The notes under the pieces are model-generated. The model searched no databases. It had not been told where the DNA came from and worked only from the letters and a program-made list of their open reading frames with translations. From NCBI RefSeq assembly GCF_021653995.1, contig NZ_JAJJOZ010000001.1:310001-374000 (forward strand): DNA of 64,000 bases, given 5' to 3'. The translations under genes were made by a program, and so were the position numbers. Each line of letters starts with the position of its first letter. Positions within the stretch are counted from its first letter, which is position 1. The stretch comes from Allopusillimonas lactea (GTDB lineage Bacteria; Pseudomonadota; Gammaproteobacteria; Burkholderiales; Burkholderiaceae_B). Positions 26,112 through 34,842 of the stretch are shown piece after piece.

Positions 26112-27071
26112 ATGCACGTCTTGTTCATCATCGACCCTTTGCCCACACTCAAGGCATACAAGGATTCCTCGGTGGCCATGATGCGCGCGCTGACGGCGCG
26201 TGGCCATCAGCTCAGTGTGACACTACAGGGCGACCTGTTCATCGACCAGGGCACCGTAAAGTGTGCCGCCACTGAAATCTCCCTGGTCGACGGTGCAGAC
26301 CTGCATGGCCATGCCTGGTGGCGTCAGCGCAACAAGGCGGCCGAGCGTTCGGTGGCGGACTTCGACGCGGTGATCATGCGCAAGGATCCACCCTTCGACA
26401 TGGAGTACGTGTACTCCACCCATCTGCTCGAATACGCTCAGCAGCAGGGCGCCCGTGTGTTCAACAGCGGCGCCGCCATCCGCAATCACCCGGAAAAGCT
26501 CGCTATCACAGAGTTTCCCGAGTTCACCGTCCCTACGCTTGTCACGCGCGATATGCCACGCCTTCGGGCCTTTCACGCGGCACACGGCGATGTGGTTGTC
26601 AAGCCGCTCGACGGCATGGGCGGCACAGGGGTATTCAGGCTGCGCGAGCAGGAACACAACTTGGGCGCCATTCTCGAAACGCTTACCGAAAACGGGTCGC
26701 GCACGATCATGGCGCAGCGGTACATCCCCGAGATCGTCAATGGCGACAAGCGCATTCTGTTGATCGCGGGCAAGCCGGTGCCCTACGCGCTGGCGCGCAT
26801 TCCGCTGGCCGGCGAAACCCGCGGCAATCTTGCCGCCGGAGGCAGGGGTGTGGCCCAGCCGCTCAGCGAGCGCGACCAAGCCATTGCGGCCACCATAGGC
26901 AAGCGTGTGGCGGAGCGTGGCCTGTTACTGGTGGGGCTGGACGTCATCGGCGACTACCTCACCGAGGTCAATGTCACCAGTCCCACGTGTTTCGTGGAAA
27001 TTACCGAGCAGACCGGCTTTGACGTGGGCGACTGTTTCGCGGCTGCCCTCGAGCAGGCCGCAGGCATGTAA
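26112..27071 (+). CDS. gshB: Glutathione synthetase
   Basis: A 319-residue ATP-grasp ligase that joins gamma-glutamylcysteine and glycine. It begins MHVLFIIDPLPTLKAYKDSS, the family signature. Other blocks are RKDPPFDMEYVYSTHLLEYA, VVKPLDGMGGTGVFRL (ATP loop) and the region NVTSPTCFVEITEQTG. ATG 26112 is chosen over a longer open frame. Its stop overlaps the start of the EIIA gene (TAATG). The gshB next to mannose-type PTS genes is a known Burkholderiales arrangement. Confidence 0.97.
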   Translation: MHVLFIIDPLPTLKAYKDSSVAMMRALTARGHQLSVTLQGDLFIDQGTVKCAATEISLVDGADLHGHAWWRQRNKAAERSVADFDAVIMRKDPPFDMEYVYSTHLLEYAQQQGARVFNSGAAIRNHPEKLAITEFPEFTVPTLVTRDMPRLRAFHAAHGDVVVKPLDGMGGTGVFRLREQEHNLGAILETLTENGSRTIMAQRYIPEIVNGDKRILLIAGKPVPYALARIPLAGETRGNLAAGGRGVAQPLSERDQAIAATIGKRVAERGLLLVGLDVIGDYLTEVNVTSPTCFVEITEQTGFDVGDCFAAALEQAAGM

Positions 27072-27469
27072 TGGCACGCATTGTCCTGGTCATGCACGAG
27101 CCGCTGGGGTCTGCATTCGCCGACTGCGCCAGCCATGTGTTGGGGCATGAACCCGGGCTCGTGGTATTCGACGTACCCGCAACGGCCGACCCCGAAGCCG
27201 AAGTCACGCGCCTCGCGCGCCTGCTGCAGGCAGGCAAGGATGCCGTGCTGGTGCTGTGCGACATCTACGGCGCAACGCCTTTCAATATCGCCAAGCGCGC
27301 CGTACGGTTGGCGAATGCCCACGGCACCGACGCGCATCTGATTACCGGCACCAATCTGTGCATGGTGCTCAAGGCTCTCACCGATCAGCAGGAAAATCCG
27401 GATAAACTTAGCGAGAACGTTCGCCAGGGCGCATTGCGCGGCATCGTCGACGCCGACGAATCGTCGTGA
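27071..27469 (+). CDS. PTS EIIA component, mannose family
   Basis: A 132-residue EIIA-Man domain protein. His9 in VLVMHEPLG is the expected phospho-acceptor, and VLVLCDIYGATPFNIAKRA matches the DLxGGTPxN-type block. There are no EIIB, EIIC or EIID genes nearby, so this set is probably a regulatory rather than sugar-transporting PTS. It is translationally coupled to gshB and followed by HPr and EI. Confidence 0.92.
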   Translation: MARIVLVMHEPLGSAFADCASHVLGHEPGLVVFDVPATADPEAEVTRLARLLQAGKDAVLVLCDIYGATPFNIAKRAVRLANAHGTDAHLITGTNLCMVLKALTDQQENPDKLSENVRQGALRGIVDADESS

Positions 27470-27518
27470 TCCGACGCCAGTTTTCGCCAACCCGAGCCCA
27501 GACATAAAAAGAGCATCT

Positions 27519-27788
27519 ATGCCTTCCGTCGATATTGTCATCAGCAACAAGCTTGGCCTGCACGCGCGGGCGGCAGCCAAACTCACACAGCTCGCGGGCA
27601 AATACCGCAGCGAAATTTTCATCGCGCGTGGCGCCCAGCGCGTGAATGCAAAAAGCATCATGGGCGTAATGATGCTGGCCGCCGGCATGGGTGTAACCGT
27701 CAAGGTCGACGCCACGGGCGACGATGCGGACGGCGCGCTGTCGGCGATCCGCGCGCTGTTCGACGGTAAATTCGGCGAAGCAGAATAA
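27519..27788 (+). CDS. ptsH: Phosphocarrier protein HPr
   Basis: An 89-residue HPr. His15 in NKLGLHARAAAKL receives phosphate from EI, and Ser46 in the NAKSIMGVMML block is the position phosphorylated by HPr kinase in organisms that have it. No hprK lies in this window. Length and motifs are canonical. It is followed 22 bp later by ptsI. Confidence 0.97.
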   Translation: MPSVDIVISNKLGLHARAAAKLTQLAGKYRSEIFIARGAQRVNAKSIMGVMMLAAGMGVTVKVDATGDDADGALSAIRALFDGKFGEAE

Positions 27789-27810
27789 CGTTCTTTCAGG
27801 CCAACCCGCC

Positions 27811-29571
27811 ATGACGCACCCGGCAATGAAACCGTCGCCCGAAGGCCTGAGCGCCATGCTGTGCGCGCATGGCCAGGGTGTGGTCAAAGGCTATGCAATC
27901 GGCCGCGCGGCAGTGATGAGTGCGGCCGCCCTTGAGGTCGCGCATTACCGCATTGCCCCCGAAGACGTGCAGGCCGAATGCGAGCGCCTGGACAATGCCA
28001 TGCGCACCGCGCGCCAAGAGCTCGACGCCATGGTGGCGGCCTTGCCCGACGACGCGCCGCGCGAACTGGGCCCGCTGCTTAATGTGCATAGCATGCTGCT
28101 GGCCGATCCCATGCTGCTCGAGCAGGCCTGTGCGCTGGTCGTCGAGCGTCACTACAATGCCGAATGGGCGTTGACCAGCCAGGGCCAGTTGCTGGCAGAG
28201 CAGTTCGCGCTGATGGAAGACGAATACCTGCGAGAGCGCGGGGCCGACATCCGTCAGGTAATAGAGCGCGTGCTGAGGGTCATGTCCGGATCGCCGCCGC
28301 TGCTTCCCAGCCTGGCGGCCGGCCAAGGCGATGATCCGCTCATCGTCGTCGCCCGTGATATTTCCCCGGCCGATATGCTGCGTCTGCGCGGCGCGCGCTT
28401 TGCCGCCTTTCTGACTGACTTGGGTGGCCCCACCTCCCACACTGCGATTGTCGCGCGCAGCATGAATGTGCCAGCCATCGTTGGCCTTGGGCATTTTCGA
28501 AGCCTCGCGCGCGATGGCGACATGCTGATTGCCGATGGGTTTACCGGTACGGTGCTGGTCAATCCGTCTGCCCTCGTGCTGGCAGAATACCGCCAACGGC
28601 AGGAAGAATACGCGCGTGAACGTGCTGAGCTGGCGCAATTGCGCAATGCGCCGGCGGTTACGCTGGATGGCATTGAGATCAAGCTTGAGGCCAATATAGA
28701 GCTGCCCGAAGAAGCCCAGGCGGCGCTGGACGCCGGCGCCGACGGCATAGGCTTGTTTCGCAGCGAGTTCCTGTTCATGGGCCGTGCTGAACTGCCCAGC
28801 GAAGAAGAGCAGTATCAAGCCTATGCATCGGTGGTCAAAACCATGCAGGGCCGGCCGGTGACGATACGCACACTGGATCTCGGGGCGGACAAGAATCTGG
28901 ATGGCGACGTAACCGTGTCCACCAATCCGGCGCTGGGCCTGCGCGCCATACGCTATTGCCTGGCCAAGCCCGAGATGTTCGCGACGCAGCTGCGGGCCCT
29001 GCTGCGTGCTTCGGTGTACGGCCACGTACGCATCCTCATCCCTATGATCTCGCACATGCGCGAAGTGCACGCGACGCGGCAGGCCATTGAGGCCGCCTGT
29101 CGTGAGCTGGACGCGCGTGGTACGCCTTATGCGCGCAATTACTCTTTGGGCGCTATGGTAGAAATTCCCGCCATTGCCATTGCCATCGAGCCCTTTGTGG
29201 AGGCGCTGGATTTTCTTTCCATCGGCACCAACGACCTGATTCAGTACACCCTTGCGGTGGATCGTGGTGACGCCGATGTGGCAGACTTGTACGATCCCAT
29301 GCATCCGGCCGTGTTGCGGTTGATCGCCCATACCATCAACGCTGGCGAACGGGCCGGCAAACCTGTTGCGGTATGCGGCGAAATCGCGGGCGATGCGCGG
29401 GTTACGCGCATGCTGCTGGGCTTGGGGCTAACCGAGTTTTCCATGCATCCGCAGCAGCTCCTGGATGTAAAAAAAGAAGTGCGCCAGGCGCACTCCAATG
29501 CATTGCGGGTCCAAGTGGCTACCGCCCTGAACCGGGCGGAGCGTATCGATCTGGCGTCGTTGTCGAACTGA
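27811..29571 (+). CDS. ptsI: PTS enzyme I (phosphoenolpyruvate-protein phosphotransferase)
   Basis: A 586-residue enzyme I that transfers phosphate from PEP to HPr. The active-site His210 lies in GGPTSHTAIVARSMNVPAIVG. The PEP-binding TIM barrel includes GADGIGLFRSEFLFMGR, TIRTLDLGADK, and the catalytic-region FLSIGTNDLIQYTLAVDR. ATG 27811 is chosen after the HPr stop; the frame open to 27724 overlaps ptsH. The gene completes an EIIA-HPr-EI set without membrane permease, and it converges on amtB. Confidence 0.96.
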   Translation: MTHPAMKPSPEGLSAMLCAHGQGVVKGYAIGRAAVMSAAALEVAHYRIAPEDVQAECERLDNAMRTARQELDAMVAALPDDAPRELGPLLNVHSMLLADPMLLEQACALVVERHYNAEWALTSQGQLLAEQFALMEDEYLRERGADIRQVIERVLRVMSGSPPLLPSLAAGQGDDPLIVVARDISPADMLRLRGARFAAFLTDLGGPTSHTAIVARSMNVPAIVGLGHFRSLARDGDMLIADGFTGTVLVNPSALVLAEYRQRQEEYARERAELAQLRNAPAVTLDGIEIKLEANIELPEEAQAALDAGADGIGLFRSEFLFMGRAELPSEEEQYQAYASVVKTMQGRPVTIRTLDLGADKNLDGDVTVSTNPALGLRAIRYCLAKPEMFATQLRALLRASVYGHVRILIPMISHMREVHATRQAIEAACRELDARGTPYARNYSLGAMVEIPAIAIAIEPFVEALDFLSIGTNDLIQYTLAVDRGDADVADLYDPMHPAVLRLIAHTINAGERAGKPVAVCGEIAGDARVTRMLLGLGLTEFSMHPQQLLDVKKEVRQAHSNALRVQVATALNRAERIDLASLSN

Positions 29572-29622
29572 CGCAGCGCCGGGGCCAGGTGGGCGTCGGG
29601 CAAAACCGGCGCAGGGCGTTGT

Positions 29623-30852
29623 TTATCGCGAGTAGGCCGTTTCCCCGTGGGTGGTGATATCCAGCCCTTCGCGCTCCTGTTCGGCGCTTACCCGCATGCC
29701 GCCGCACAGCTTGTCGGCAGCAAAACAAGCGATCAGTGCCGAAATGGCCGACCAGACCATGGTGATCAGCACGCCTTCAAGTTGCAGCCACACCTGGAAG
29801 GGAATGGCGCCCAGCGTATCCAGGCCGGGGCCGCCCAGCGGCTTGGCGTTGAATACACCGGTCAGTAGTGCACCGATGATTCCGCCCAGGCCGTGGATAC
29901 CGAACACATCCAGTGCATCGTCGGCATTTAGCATGCGCTTCAATCCGTTCACCCCCCAGACGCACGCAGCGCCGGTGATGAGGCCGATCAGCAGTGCGCC
30001 CGCTGGTCCGACCAGGCCTGCGGCGGGCGTGACGCCGACCAGCCCAGCTACGGCACCCGAGATCGCACCCAGCAGCGACGGCTTGCCCTTGACTTTCCAT
30101 TCGACGATCAACCATGCCAATATCCCGCCCGCAGTGGCGATCATTGTGTTGAAGAATGCAAGCGCGGCGACCTCATTTGCCGACAGCGCGGAGCCGGCAT
30201 TGAAGCCGAACCAGCCTACCCACAGCAGCGATGCACCGATCATGGCCATGGGCAAGTTGTGCGGAGGCATGGCTTCTCGGCCGTGGCCGATGCGCTTTCC
30301 GACAAAGTAGGCGCAGGTCAGGGCGGCGACCCCTGAGTTGATATGCACCACGGTGCCGCCTGCGAAATCGAGCGCGCCGCGGGTAAGCAGGAAACCCTTG
30401 GGGCCCCATACCATGTGGGCGATCGGGATATAGGCCAGTGTGATCCATACCAGGGTGAAGACCAGGACGGCGCTGTAGCGCACGCGTTCGGCAAAGCCGC
30501 CCAGGATGAGTGCACACGTGATGCCCGCGAATGTCGCCTGGAAGGTGGCGAAGATAAATTCGGGTATTGTCCCGGACAACTGGTGCTTGCCCGTACCCAG
30601 ATCCATCATGCCGCTGAAGAACAGGCGTGACAGCCCGCCCAGCACGGCACCGCTTTCAGTGAAGGCAAGGCTGTAGCCGTACACGAACCAGACGACCAGG
30701 GCGAGGGCAAAGACGCTGGTGACCTGCACCAGGATGGAGAGGACGTTCTTGGCGCGAACGAGACCGCCGTAGAACAGTGCGAGGCCGGGCATAACCATGA
30801 AAAGTACGAGCACGGTCGAGATGCCGACCCATGCCAGGTCTGCTTTATCCAT
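29623..30852 (-). CDS. amtB: Ammonium transporter
   Basis: A 409-residue Amt-family channel with about 11 membrane helices. It starts DKADLAWVGISTVLVLFMVMPGLALFYGGLVRAKN. The middle contains FAGGTVVHINSGVAAL and the C-terminal half GIHGLGGIIGALLTGVF, both carrying the conserved pore histidines. ATG 30852 has GGAG eight bases upstream. It is downstream of the PII gene glnK on the same strand, the classical nitrogen-limitation pair; GlnK blocks AmtB when ammonium rises. Confidence 0.96.
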   Translation of the reverse strand: MDKADLAWVGISTVLVLFMVMPGLALFYGGLVRAKNVLSILVQVTSVFALALVVWFVYGYSLAFTESGAVLGGLSRLFFSGMMDLGTGKHQLSGTIPEFIFATFQATFAGITCALILGGFAERVRYSAVLVFTLVWITLAYIPIAHMVWGPKGFLLTRGALDFAGGTVVHINSGVAALTCAYFVGKRIGHGREAMPPHNLPMAMIGASLLWVGWFGFNAGSALSANEVAALAFFNTMIATAGGILAWLIVEWKVKGKPSLLGAISGAVAGLVGVTPAAGLVGPAGALLIGLITGAACVWGVNGLKRMLNADDALDVFGIHGLGGIIGALLTGVFNAKPLGGPGLDTLGAIPFQVWLQLEGVLITMVWSAISALIACFAADKLCGGMRVSAEQEREGLDITTHGETAYSR

Positions 30853-30886
30853 ATTATTGGCTCCAGAATGTTTAGGTAGGGCGGGG

Positions 30887-31225
30887 TTACAGTGCGCTCT
30901 CGCCCTGTTCGCCGGTGCGGATGCGGATCACTTGCTCGATCGGCGTGACAAAAACTTTCCCATCGCCGATCTTGCCGGTATGCGCTGCCGCGCACAGGCA
31001 TTCGATGGCCTGCTCGACCATAGGCTCCGCAACTGCAAGCTCCAGCCGCAGCTTGGGCAGAAAGTCCACGGTGTATTCGGCGCCCCGGTATAGTTCGGTG
31101 TGGCCCTTTTGGCGCCCGAAACCCTTGACTTCGGTCACGGTCATGCCTTGTATACCGATTTCAGACAGCGCTTCGCGGACCTCGTCGAGTTTGAATGGTT
31201 TGATGATGGCGGTGATCAGCTTCAT
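30887..31225 (-). CDS. glnK: Nitrogen regulatory PII protein GlnK
   Basis: A 112-residue PII signal protein. It begins MKLITAIIKPFKLDEVREAL. The T-loop RGAEYTVDFLPK carries the uridylylated Tyr51, and the C-terminal signature GKIGDGKVFVTPIEQVIRIRTGE binds ATP and 2-oxoglutarate. Its place just upstream of amtB, behind a sigma-54 promoter, identifies it as GlnK rather than GlnB. Confidence 0.96.
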   Translation of the reverse strand: MKLITAIIKPFKLDEVREALSEIGIQGMTVTEVKGFGRQKGHTELYRGAEYTVDFLPKLRLELAVAEPMVEQAIECLCAAAHTGKIGDGKVFVTPIEQVIRIRTGEQGESAL

Positions 31226-31260
31226 GACGGTTCCTGGTGATGGTGTTCACTGCTCAGTAC

Positions 31261-31275
31261 GCAAGCTTCGTGCCA
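31261..31275 (-). promoter_or_regulatory. Sigma-54 promoter of glnK-amtB
   Basis: The minus strand reads TGGCAC-GAAGC-TTGC, an exact match to the minus-24/minus-12 core (TGGCAC, five bases, TTGC). It predicts a start near 31249, about 24 bases before the glnK ATG. This implies RpoN and an enhancer-binding activator such as NtrC. Confidence 0.88.
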
Positions 31276-31406
31276 AAAATGGAAAAATCGGGAGCTGCCG
31301 GCGGGCTTTCTGGCGCCGCGTTCCGCTCCCGGGGTCTGATTCGCGCATTCGCGTACAGACGCGGGCCGCCATATCGGTGCATGAGATAGCGGAGTCATCG
31401 CCAGCC

Positions 31407-31423
31407 TGTTCCAAAATGGTGCA
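31407..31423 (-). promoter_or_regulatory. Candidate NtrC enhancer site upstream of glnK
   Basis: TGTTCC-AAAAT-GGTGCA (plus-strand reading) matches the NtrC dyad TGCACC-N5-GGTGCA with two mismatches, about 130 bp upstream of the sigma-54 core. A further GGTGCA half-site lies at 31376-31381. The remaining spacer to 31761 carries no gene that I can see. Confidence 0.5.
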
Positions 31424-31761
31424 CACGGCTTACTGTATGCACTGGGATAGAGCGGGGCAGGTGTGGCGTACAGGCATCTCTCTGTAACAAGGGTCTGCCG
31501 GCCAGTCAGGCTTTGTATCCGTGTGTACGCTGGCCCTCTTCAAGAAAATGGCGGTACATCCTTGCCGGATCAGGCTTGAGGCCGATTTTTGGATGTGAAA
31601 ACTTTCTAGATTGAAATCAGGATTTACACTAGTGTTTAGGTCGTCGAAGACGGTATCGATAGAATGAAATCAGCCAGTTGTAACAAGCTCGCTGCTGAAC
31701 CGTTCGTCGCACCGGCCTCAGCCATCACTAATCCGCGACATTGGATAAATGAGGGATAAAG

Positions 31762-31977
31762 ATGATGCAGACACGTACTCAATTAGCCATTATTGCCTTG
31801 GCCGCTTCCCTGACGGCGCTGGCGGGTTGCTCCAAGAAGGAAGAATCCAGCGCGCCGGCATCGGATCCGGCAACGAGCTCCACTACACCTGCGCCTGGCA
31901 GCAGCGCGCCCGCTACTGGCACACCTACGCCAGCACCCGCTCCGGCGCCCGCGCCTGATGCATCGGGCACAAAGTGA
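31762..31977 (+). CDS. Small lipoprotein with Ala/Pro/Ser-rich tail
   Basis: A 71-residue protein with a lipoprotein signal peptide (QLAIIALAASLTALAGC), whose lipobox LAGC places the lipidated Cys at residue 23. The mature part is a short, disordered Ser/Pro/Ala/Thr tail ending in PAPAPAPAPDASGTK, with no recognisable domain. ATG 31762 has GAGGG upstream. A second lipoprotein starts 7 bp after the stop, so the two form an operon. Function unknown; possibly a membrane-anchored spacer or wall-facing peptide. Confidence 0.8.
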   Translation: MMQTRTQLAIIALAASLTALAGCSKKEESSAPASDPATSSTTPAPGSSAPATGTPTPAPAPAPAPDASGTK

Positions 31978-31984
31978 GGTTCTT

Positions 31985-32374
31985 ATGAAGAAATCGCGTA
32001 CTCATCTGGCCGTTCTGGCCATGGCCGCCACGCTGAGCCTGCTTGCCGCATGCGGAAAGGAAGAGTCTGATACCGCCGCGACAGGCACGGCGCCTACCAC
32101 CGAGCCGGCATCGGCGCCCACGCCTGGATCGACGGGGGCTGAAAGTGGCACGTCGCAGCCATCCGGCATGGACGCGCTGAAGGATGACGCCAAGCGCGCC
32201 GGCGAGGCAATCTCGAAAACCGCTGGTGATGTGAAGGACGCCACGGTAGACGCCGCCAAGAGCGCGGGTGAGGCGATCCGCGAAGGTGCGGACAAGGCGG
32301 ATCAGAAGATCCAGGAAAAGCTGGGCGACGGTAAACCCACCACGCAAGAGCCGCCACCGCCCAATCAGGGGTGA
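31985..32374 (+). CDS. Lipoprotein with LEA-like amphipathic repeats
   Basis: A 129-residue lipoprotein: signal MKKSRTHLAVLAMAATLSLLAAC with lipobox LAAC (Cys23). After a Thr/Ser/Pro-rich spacer, residues about 62-115 form an Ala/Lys/Asp/Glu-rich amphipathic helix with recurring motifs (DDAKRAGEAI, DVKDATVDAAKSAGEAI, EGADKADQKI). This pattern resembles late-embryogenesis-abundant or CsbD-like stress proteins. ATG 31985 is chosen over an upstream start because it opens the signal peptide. It shares an operon with the preceding lipoprotein. An envelope stress role is a guess from composition. Confidence 0.8.
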   Translation: MKKSRTHLAVLAMAATLSLLAACGKEESDTAATGTAPTTEPASAPTPGSTGAESGTSQPSGMDALKDDAKRAGEAISKTAGDVKDATVDAAKSAGEAIREGADKADQKIQEKLGDGKPTTQEPPPPNQG

Positions 32375-32459
32375 CGGCACGGGCCAGCGTTGGGTTCATT
32401 CGCCAGGCGCCGCCTGCGCCCAACCAGAGGTGACAGTGATCGTGATCCGCTGGCCCATA

Positions 32460-32500
32460 AAGACGATGCCGATATCCAAGACCGGCATCGTCTTTTCTTT
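32460..32500 (+). terminator. Intrinsic terminator after the lipoprotein pair
   Basis: AAGACGATGCCG pairs perfectly over 12 bp with CGGCATCGTCTT around an 11-nt loop, followed by a T-rich tail (TTTCTTTT). It ends the lipoprotein operon before ubiK. Confidence 0.85.
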
Positions 32501-32563
32501 TACACTAGTGGATAAACCCGTATTCGCGCCGCGCTGGCGGCTGCACGCAGCAAGGAGGCCCCT

Positions 32564-32833
32564 ATGATCAACCGCAATGCCTGGATCGAAGATTTCCAGA
32601 AGAACGTCTCCGACCTCATCGCCAAAAGCCCCGCTGCAGACATCGAACGCAACGTAAAGGCCATGATGGCGCAAACATTCTCGCGCATGGATTTGATCAC
32701 GCGCGACGAGTTCGATGTTCAGGCCCAGTTGCTCGAACGTGCCTTGGCGCGCATCACCGCGCTCGAATCCCGGGTACAAGCGCTCGAGGGCCGGCCCGAT
32801 ACGCCACTGCAGCAAGGCACGCCGCATACTTGA
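32564..32833 (+). CDS. ubiK: Ubiquinone biosynthesis accessory factor UbiK (BMFP/YqiC family)
   Basis: An 89-residue BMFP-family protein that assists aerobic ubiquinone synthesis by binding UbiJ and lipids. An amphipathic N-terminal region (NRNAWIEDFQKNVSDLIAKSPAADIERNVKAMM) precedes a C-terminal coiled coil (VQAQLLERALARITALESRVQALEG), the family layout. ATG 32564 has AAGGAGG upstream. A TTTACA / TATTCG promoter-like pair lies at 32499-32526. comM follows on the same strand after 374 bp. Confidence 0.88.
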   Translation: MINRNAWIEDFQKNVSDLIAKSPAADIERNVKAMMAQTFSRMDLITRDEFDVQAQLLERALARITALESRVQALEGRPDTPLQQGTPHT

Positions 32834-33207
32834 GCCATCGTCCGTGCCCCGGCAATGCAAGGTTTTACCCGCCAGCAGCAACGGTAGCTGTGGCCGCTCG
32901 TTTTTGAGCGTTATCCGTAACAAGCACTGAATGCAGTCCGGGCTGCGGGGTGGCTCGCGTTGGGCGAGGCGATGGCAATGCCTCTTCGCGCATTCGGCGT
33001 CCTACTTCAACTGTCAGTTTTTGTGTGGCGCGATGCGCGCCGCGCGCTGGTCGGCGCCCCTGCGCGTTGGCATACTTTCCCCTCGATTTGCATAACTAGG
33101 CCAGTATTCTTCATGTGCCGTTCGCGCATTGGCCCAGGGGCGCGGGCGCTTTACTGGCACAAGCTCGCCCGCTTGGAGAGGGGCAGAGGCCGAAAGCAGG
33201 GGGAATT
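32834..33207. other. Intergenic region between ubiK and comM
   Basis: No gene, RNA or clear terminator is seen in these 374 bases. The only open frames are an extension of comM and low-quality short ones. A promoter for comM probably lies here but no convincing hexamer pair is evident. Confidence 0.4.
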
Positions 33208-34722
33208 ATGTCGTTGGCAGTATTGGCCAGCCGGGCACTGCACGGCATTGAGGGGCGCCCGGTAAGGGTCGAGGTGCATCTGGGCAATGGCCTGCCCGCT
33301 TTCAATATGGTTGGCCTGGCCAGCACCGATGTGCGCGAAAGTCGTGATCGCGTGCGTTCGGCCATCGTCACCAGCGGGTTCGAGTTTCCCGCCGGGCGTA
33401 TCACCGTCAATCTTGCGCCAGCGGATCTGCCCAAGGAATCCGGGCGCTTCGACTTGCCTATCGCGTTAGGCATCCTGCTGGCCTCGGCGCAGATTGTGCC
33501 GGCCGGCGGTGGTGTGGAGCTCGCACAGTATGTGTTTGCGGGTGAAATGTCGCTTACCGGCGCCGTGATGCCTGTTGCGGCACCGCTGGCTATCGCGCTT
33601 GCAGTGGCCCGGCATAATCCTGATGCCATGTTGGTGCTGCCGCCCGGGTGTGCGGGCATTGCAGCCCAAGTGCCTGGCCTCAAGGTATTCGAGGCCGCTA
33701 CCCTGGCCAGCCTGGCGGCGCATTTTGCGGGTACTGGCCTCTTGCCCGTCGCCAGCGCAGCAGCGCCGAGTTTGGGTGTGGGTTTCGATGATGCCATGCC
33801 TTGCCTCTCCGATGTACGCGGGCAGTTGCTGGCAAGGCGGGCACTCGAAATTGCGGCGGCGGGCGGTCACAGCCTGCTGATGTCGGGTCCGCCGGGCGCG
33901 GGCAAAAGCATGTTGGCCCAGCGGCTGCCGGGCATACTGCCGCCATTGTCTCAAGCCCAGGCACTCGAGGCGTCAGCCATCGCTGGTGTGAGCGGCGTGG
34001 CGCGCTACAGCAATCGGCCGCCTTTTCGCGCGCCGCATCACTCGGCGTCAGTGGCGGCGCTGGTGGGCGGCGGCCGCCATCCCCGGCCCGGTGAAATTAG
34101 TCTGGCTCACCATGGCGTGTTGTTTCTGGACGAATTGCCCGAATTCGGCGCCCACGCACTCGATTCGCTGCGCGAGCCGCTGGAAACCGGGCAGGTCAGC
34201 ATCGCCCGCGCCGCGTGCACGGTAAGCTTTCCCGCGCGTTTCCAACTGGTCGCGGCCATGAATCCATGTCCTTGCGGTTTTCTGGATCATCCCGGCGTCA
34301 GCTGCCGCTGCAGCACCGATGCGATCATCAGGTATCGTGGCCGGGTGTCGGGCCCCATACTCGATCGCATCGACCTCCAGATATCGCTGCCGGCGGCTGA
34401 TGCCGATTGGCTGGATGCGCCGCCAGGCGAACCTTCCGCGCCTGTACGCGAGCGGGTGGCCGGCTGCCGTGCCATTCAGCTTGCACGCCAAGGCTGCGCC
34501 AATGCCAGCCTGCCGGTCGCCGCCATCGAACAGCACTGCCGGCTTGAAACGGCGGCGCATGCATTACTGCGCCGAGGCTTGGGGCGCTGGCGCTGGTCTT
34601 CGCGCGTGGTGCACCGCATGCTGCGGGTGGCACGCACCGTGGCCGATACGGAGCGGGCATGCGATATTTCGGCCGTACATCTGGCCGAAGCCATCCGCCT
34701 GCGGCAGCCATGGAGTGGTTGA
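33208..34722 (+). CDS. comM: ComM/YifB-family AAA+ ATPase (Mg-chelatase-like)
   Basis: A 504-residue member of the ComM family, hexameric helicase-like AAA+ proteins that promote branch migration and integration of transforming DNA. The N-terminal ChlI-like domain begins LAVLASRALHGIEGRPVRVEVHLGNGLPAFNMVGL. Walker A is SGPPGAGKSMLAQRLPG (Lys233), followed by the RPFRAPHHSAS-type block and HHGVLFLDELPEF (Walker B). The Cys-rich NPCPCGFLDH and C-terminal domain are present. ATG 33208 has GGGGGAA upstream; the frame open to 33115 is an extension. Confidence 0.94.
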   Translation: MSLAVLASRALHGIEGRPVRVEVHLGNGLPAFNMVGLASTDVRESRDRVRSAIVTSGFEFPAGRITVNLAPADLPKESGRFDLPIALGILLASAQIVPAGGGVELAQYVFAGEMSLTGAVMPVAAPLAIALAVARHNPDAMLVLPPGCAGIAAQVPGLKVFEAATLASLAAHFAGTGLLPVASAAAPSLGVGFDDAMPCLSDVRGQLLARRALEIAAAGGHSLLMSGPPGAGKSMLAQRLPGILPPLSQAQALEASAIAGVSGVARYSNRPPFRAPHHSASVAALVGGGRHPRPGEISLAHHGVLFLDELPEFGAHALDSLREPLETGQVSIARAACTVSFPARFQLVAAMNPCPCGFLDHPGVSCRCSTDAIIRYRGRVSGPILDRIDLQISLPAADADWLDAPPGEPSAPVRERVAGCRAIQLARQGCANASLPVAAIEQHCRLETAAHALLRRGLGRWRWSSRVVHRMLRVARTVADTERACDISAVHLAEAIRLRQPWSG

Positions 34723-34842
34723 CGGGGGCGGCCGGGGCGGATGCCTGCTGGCGGTACAATCCTCTAAAGCCATCTTGGCGGAAGGCCGGCAATCGCCACG
34801 GGCACCACATGTGCGGGCTTGTTGATCAGCCCCTCTATCAAC

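Noticed and set aside
27796..29331. 511-codon open frame antisense to ptsI
   Set aside because: His/Gln/Arg-rich shadow of the enzyme I gene with no domain or ribosome site.
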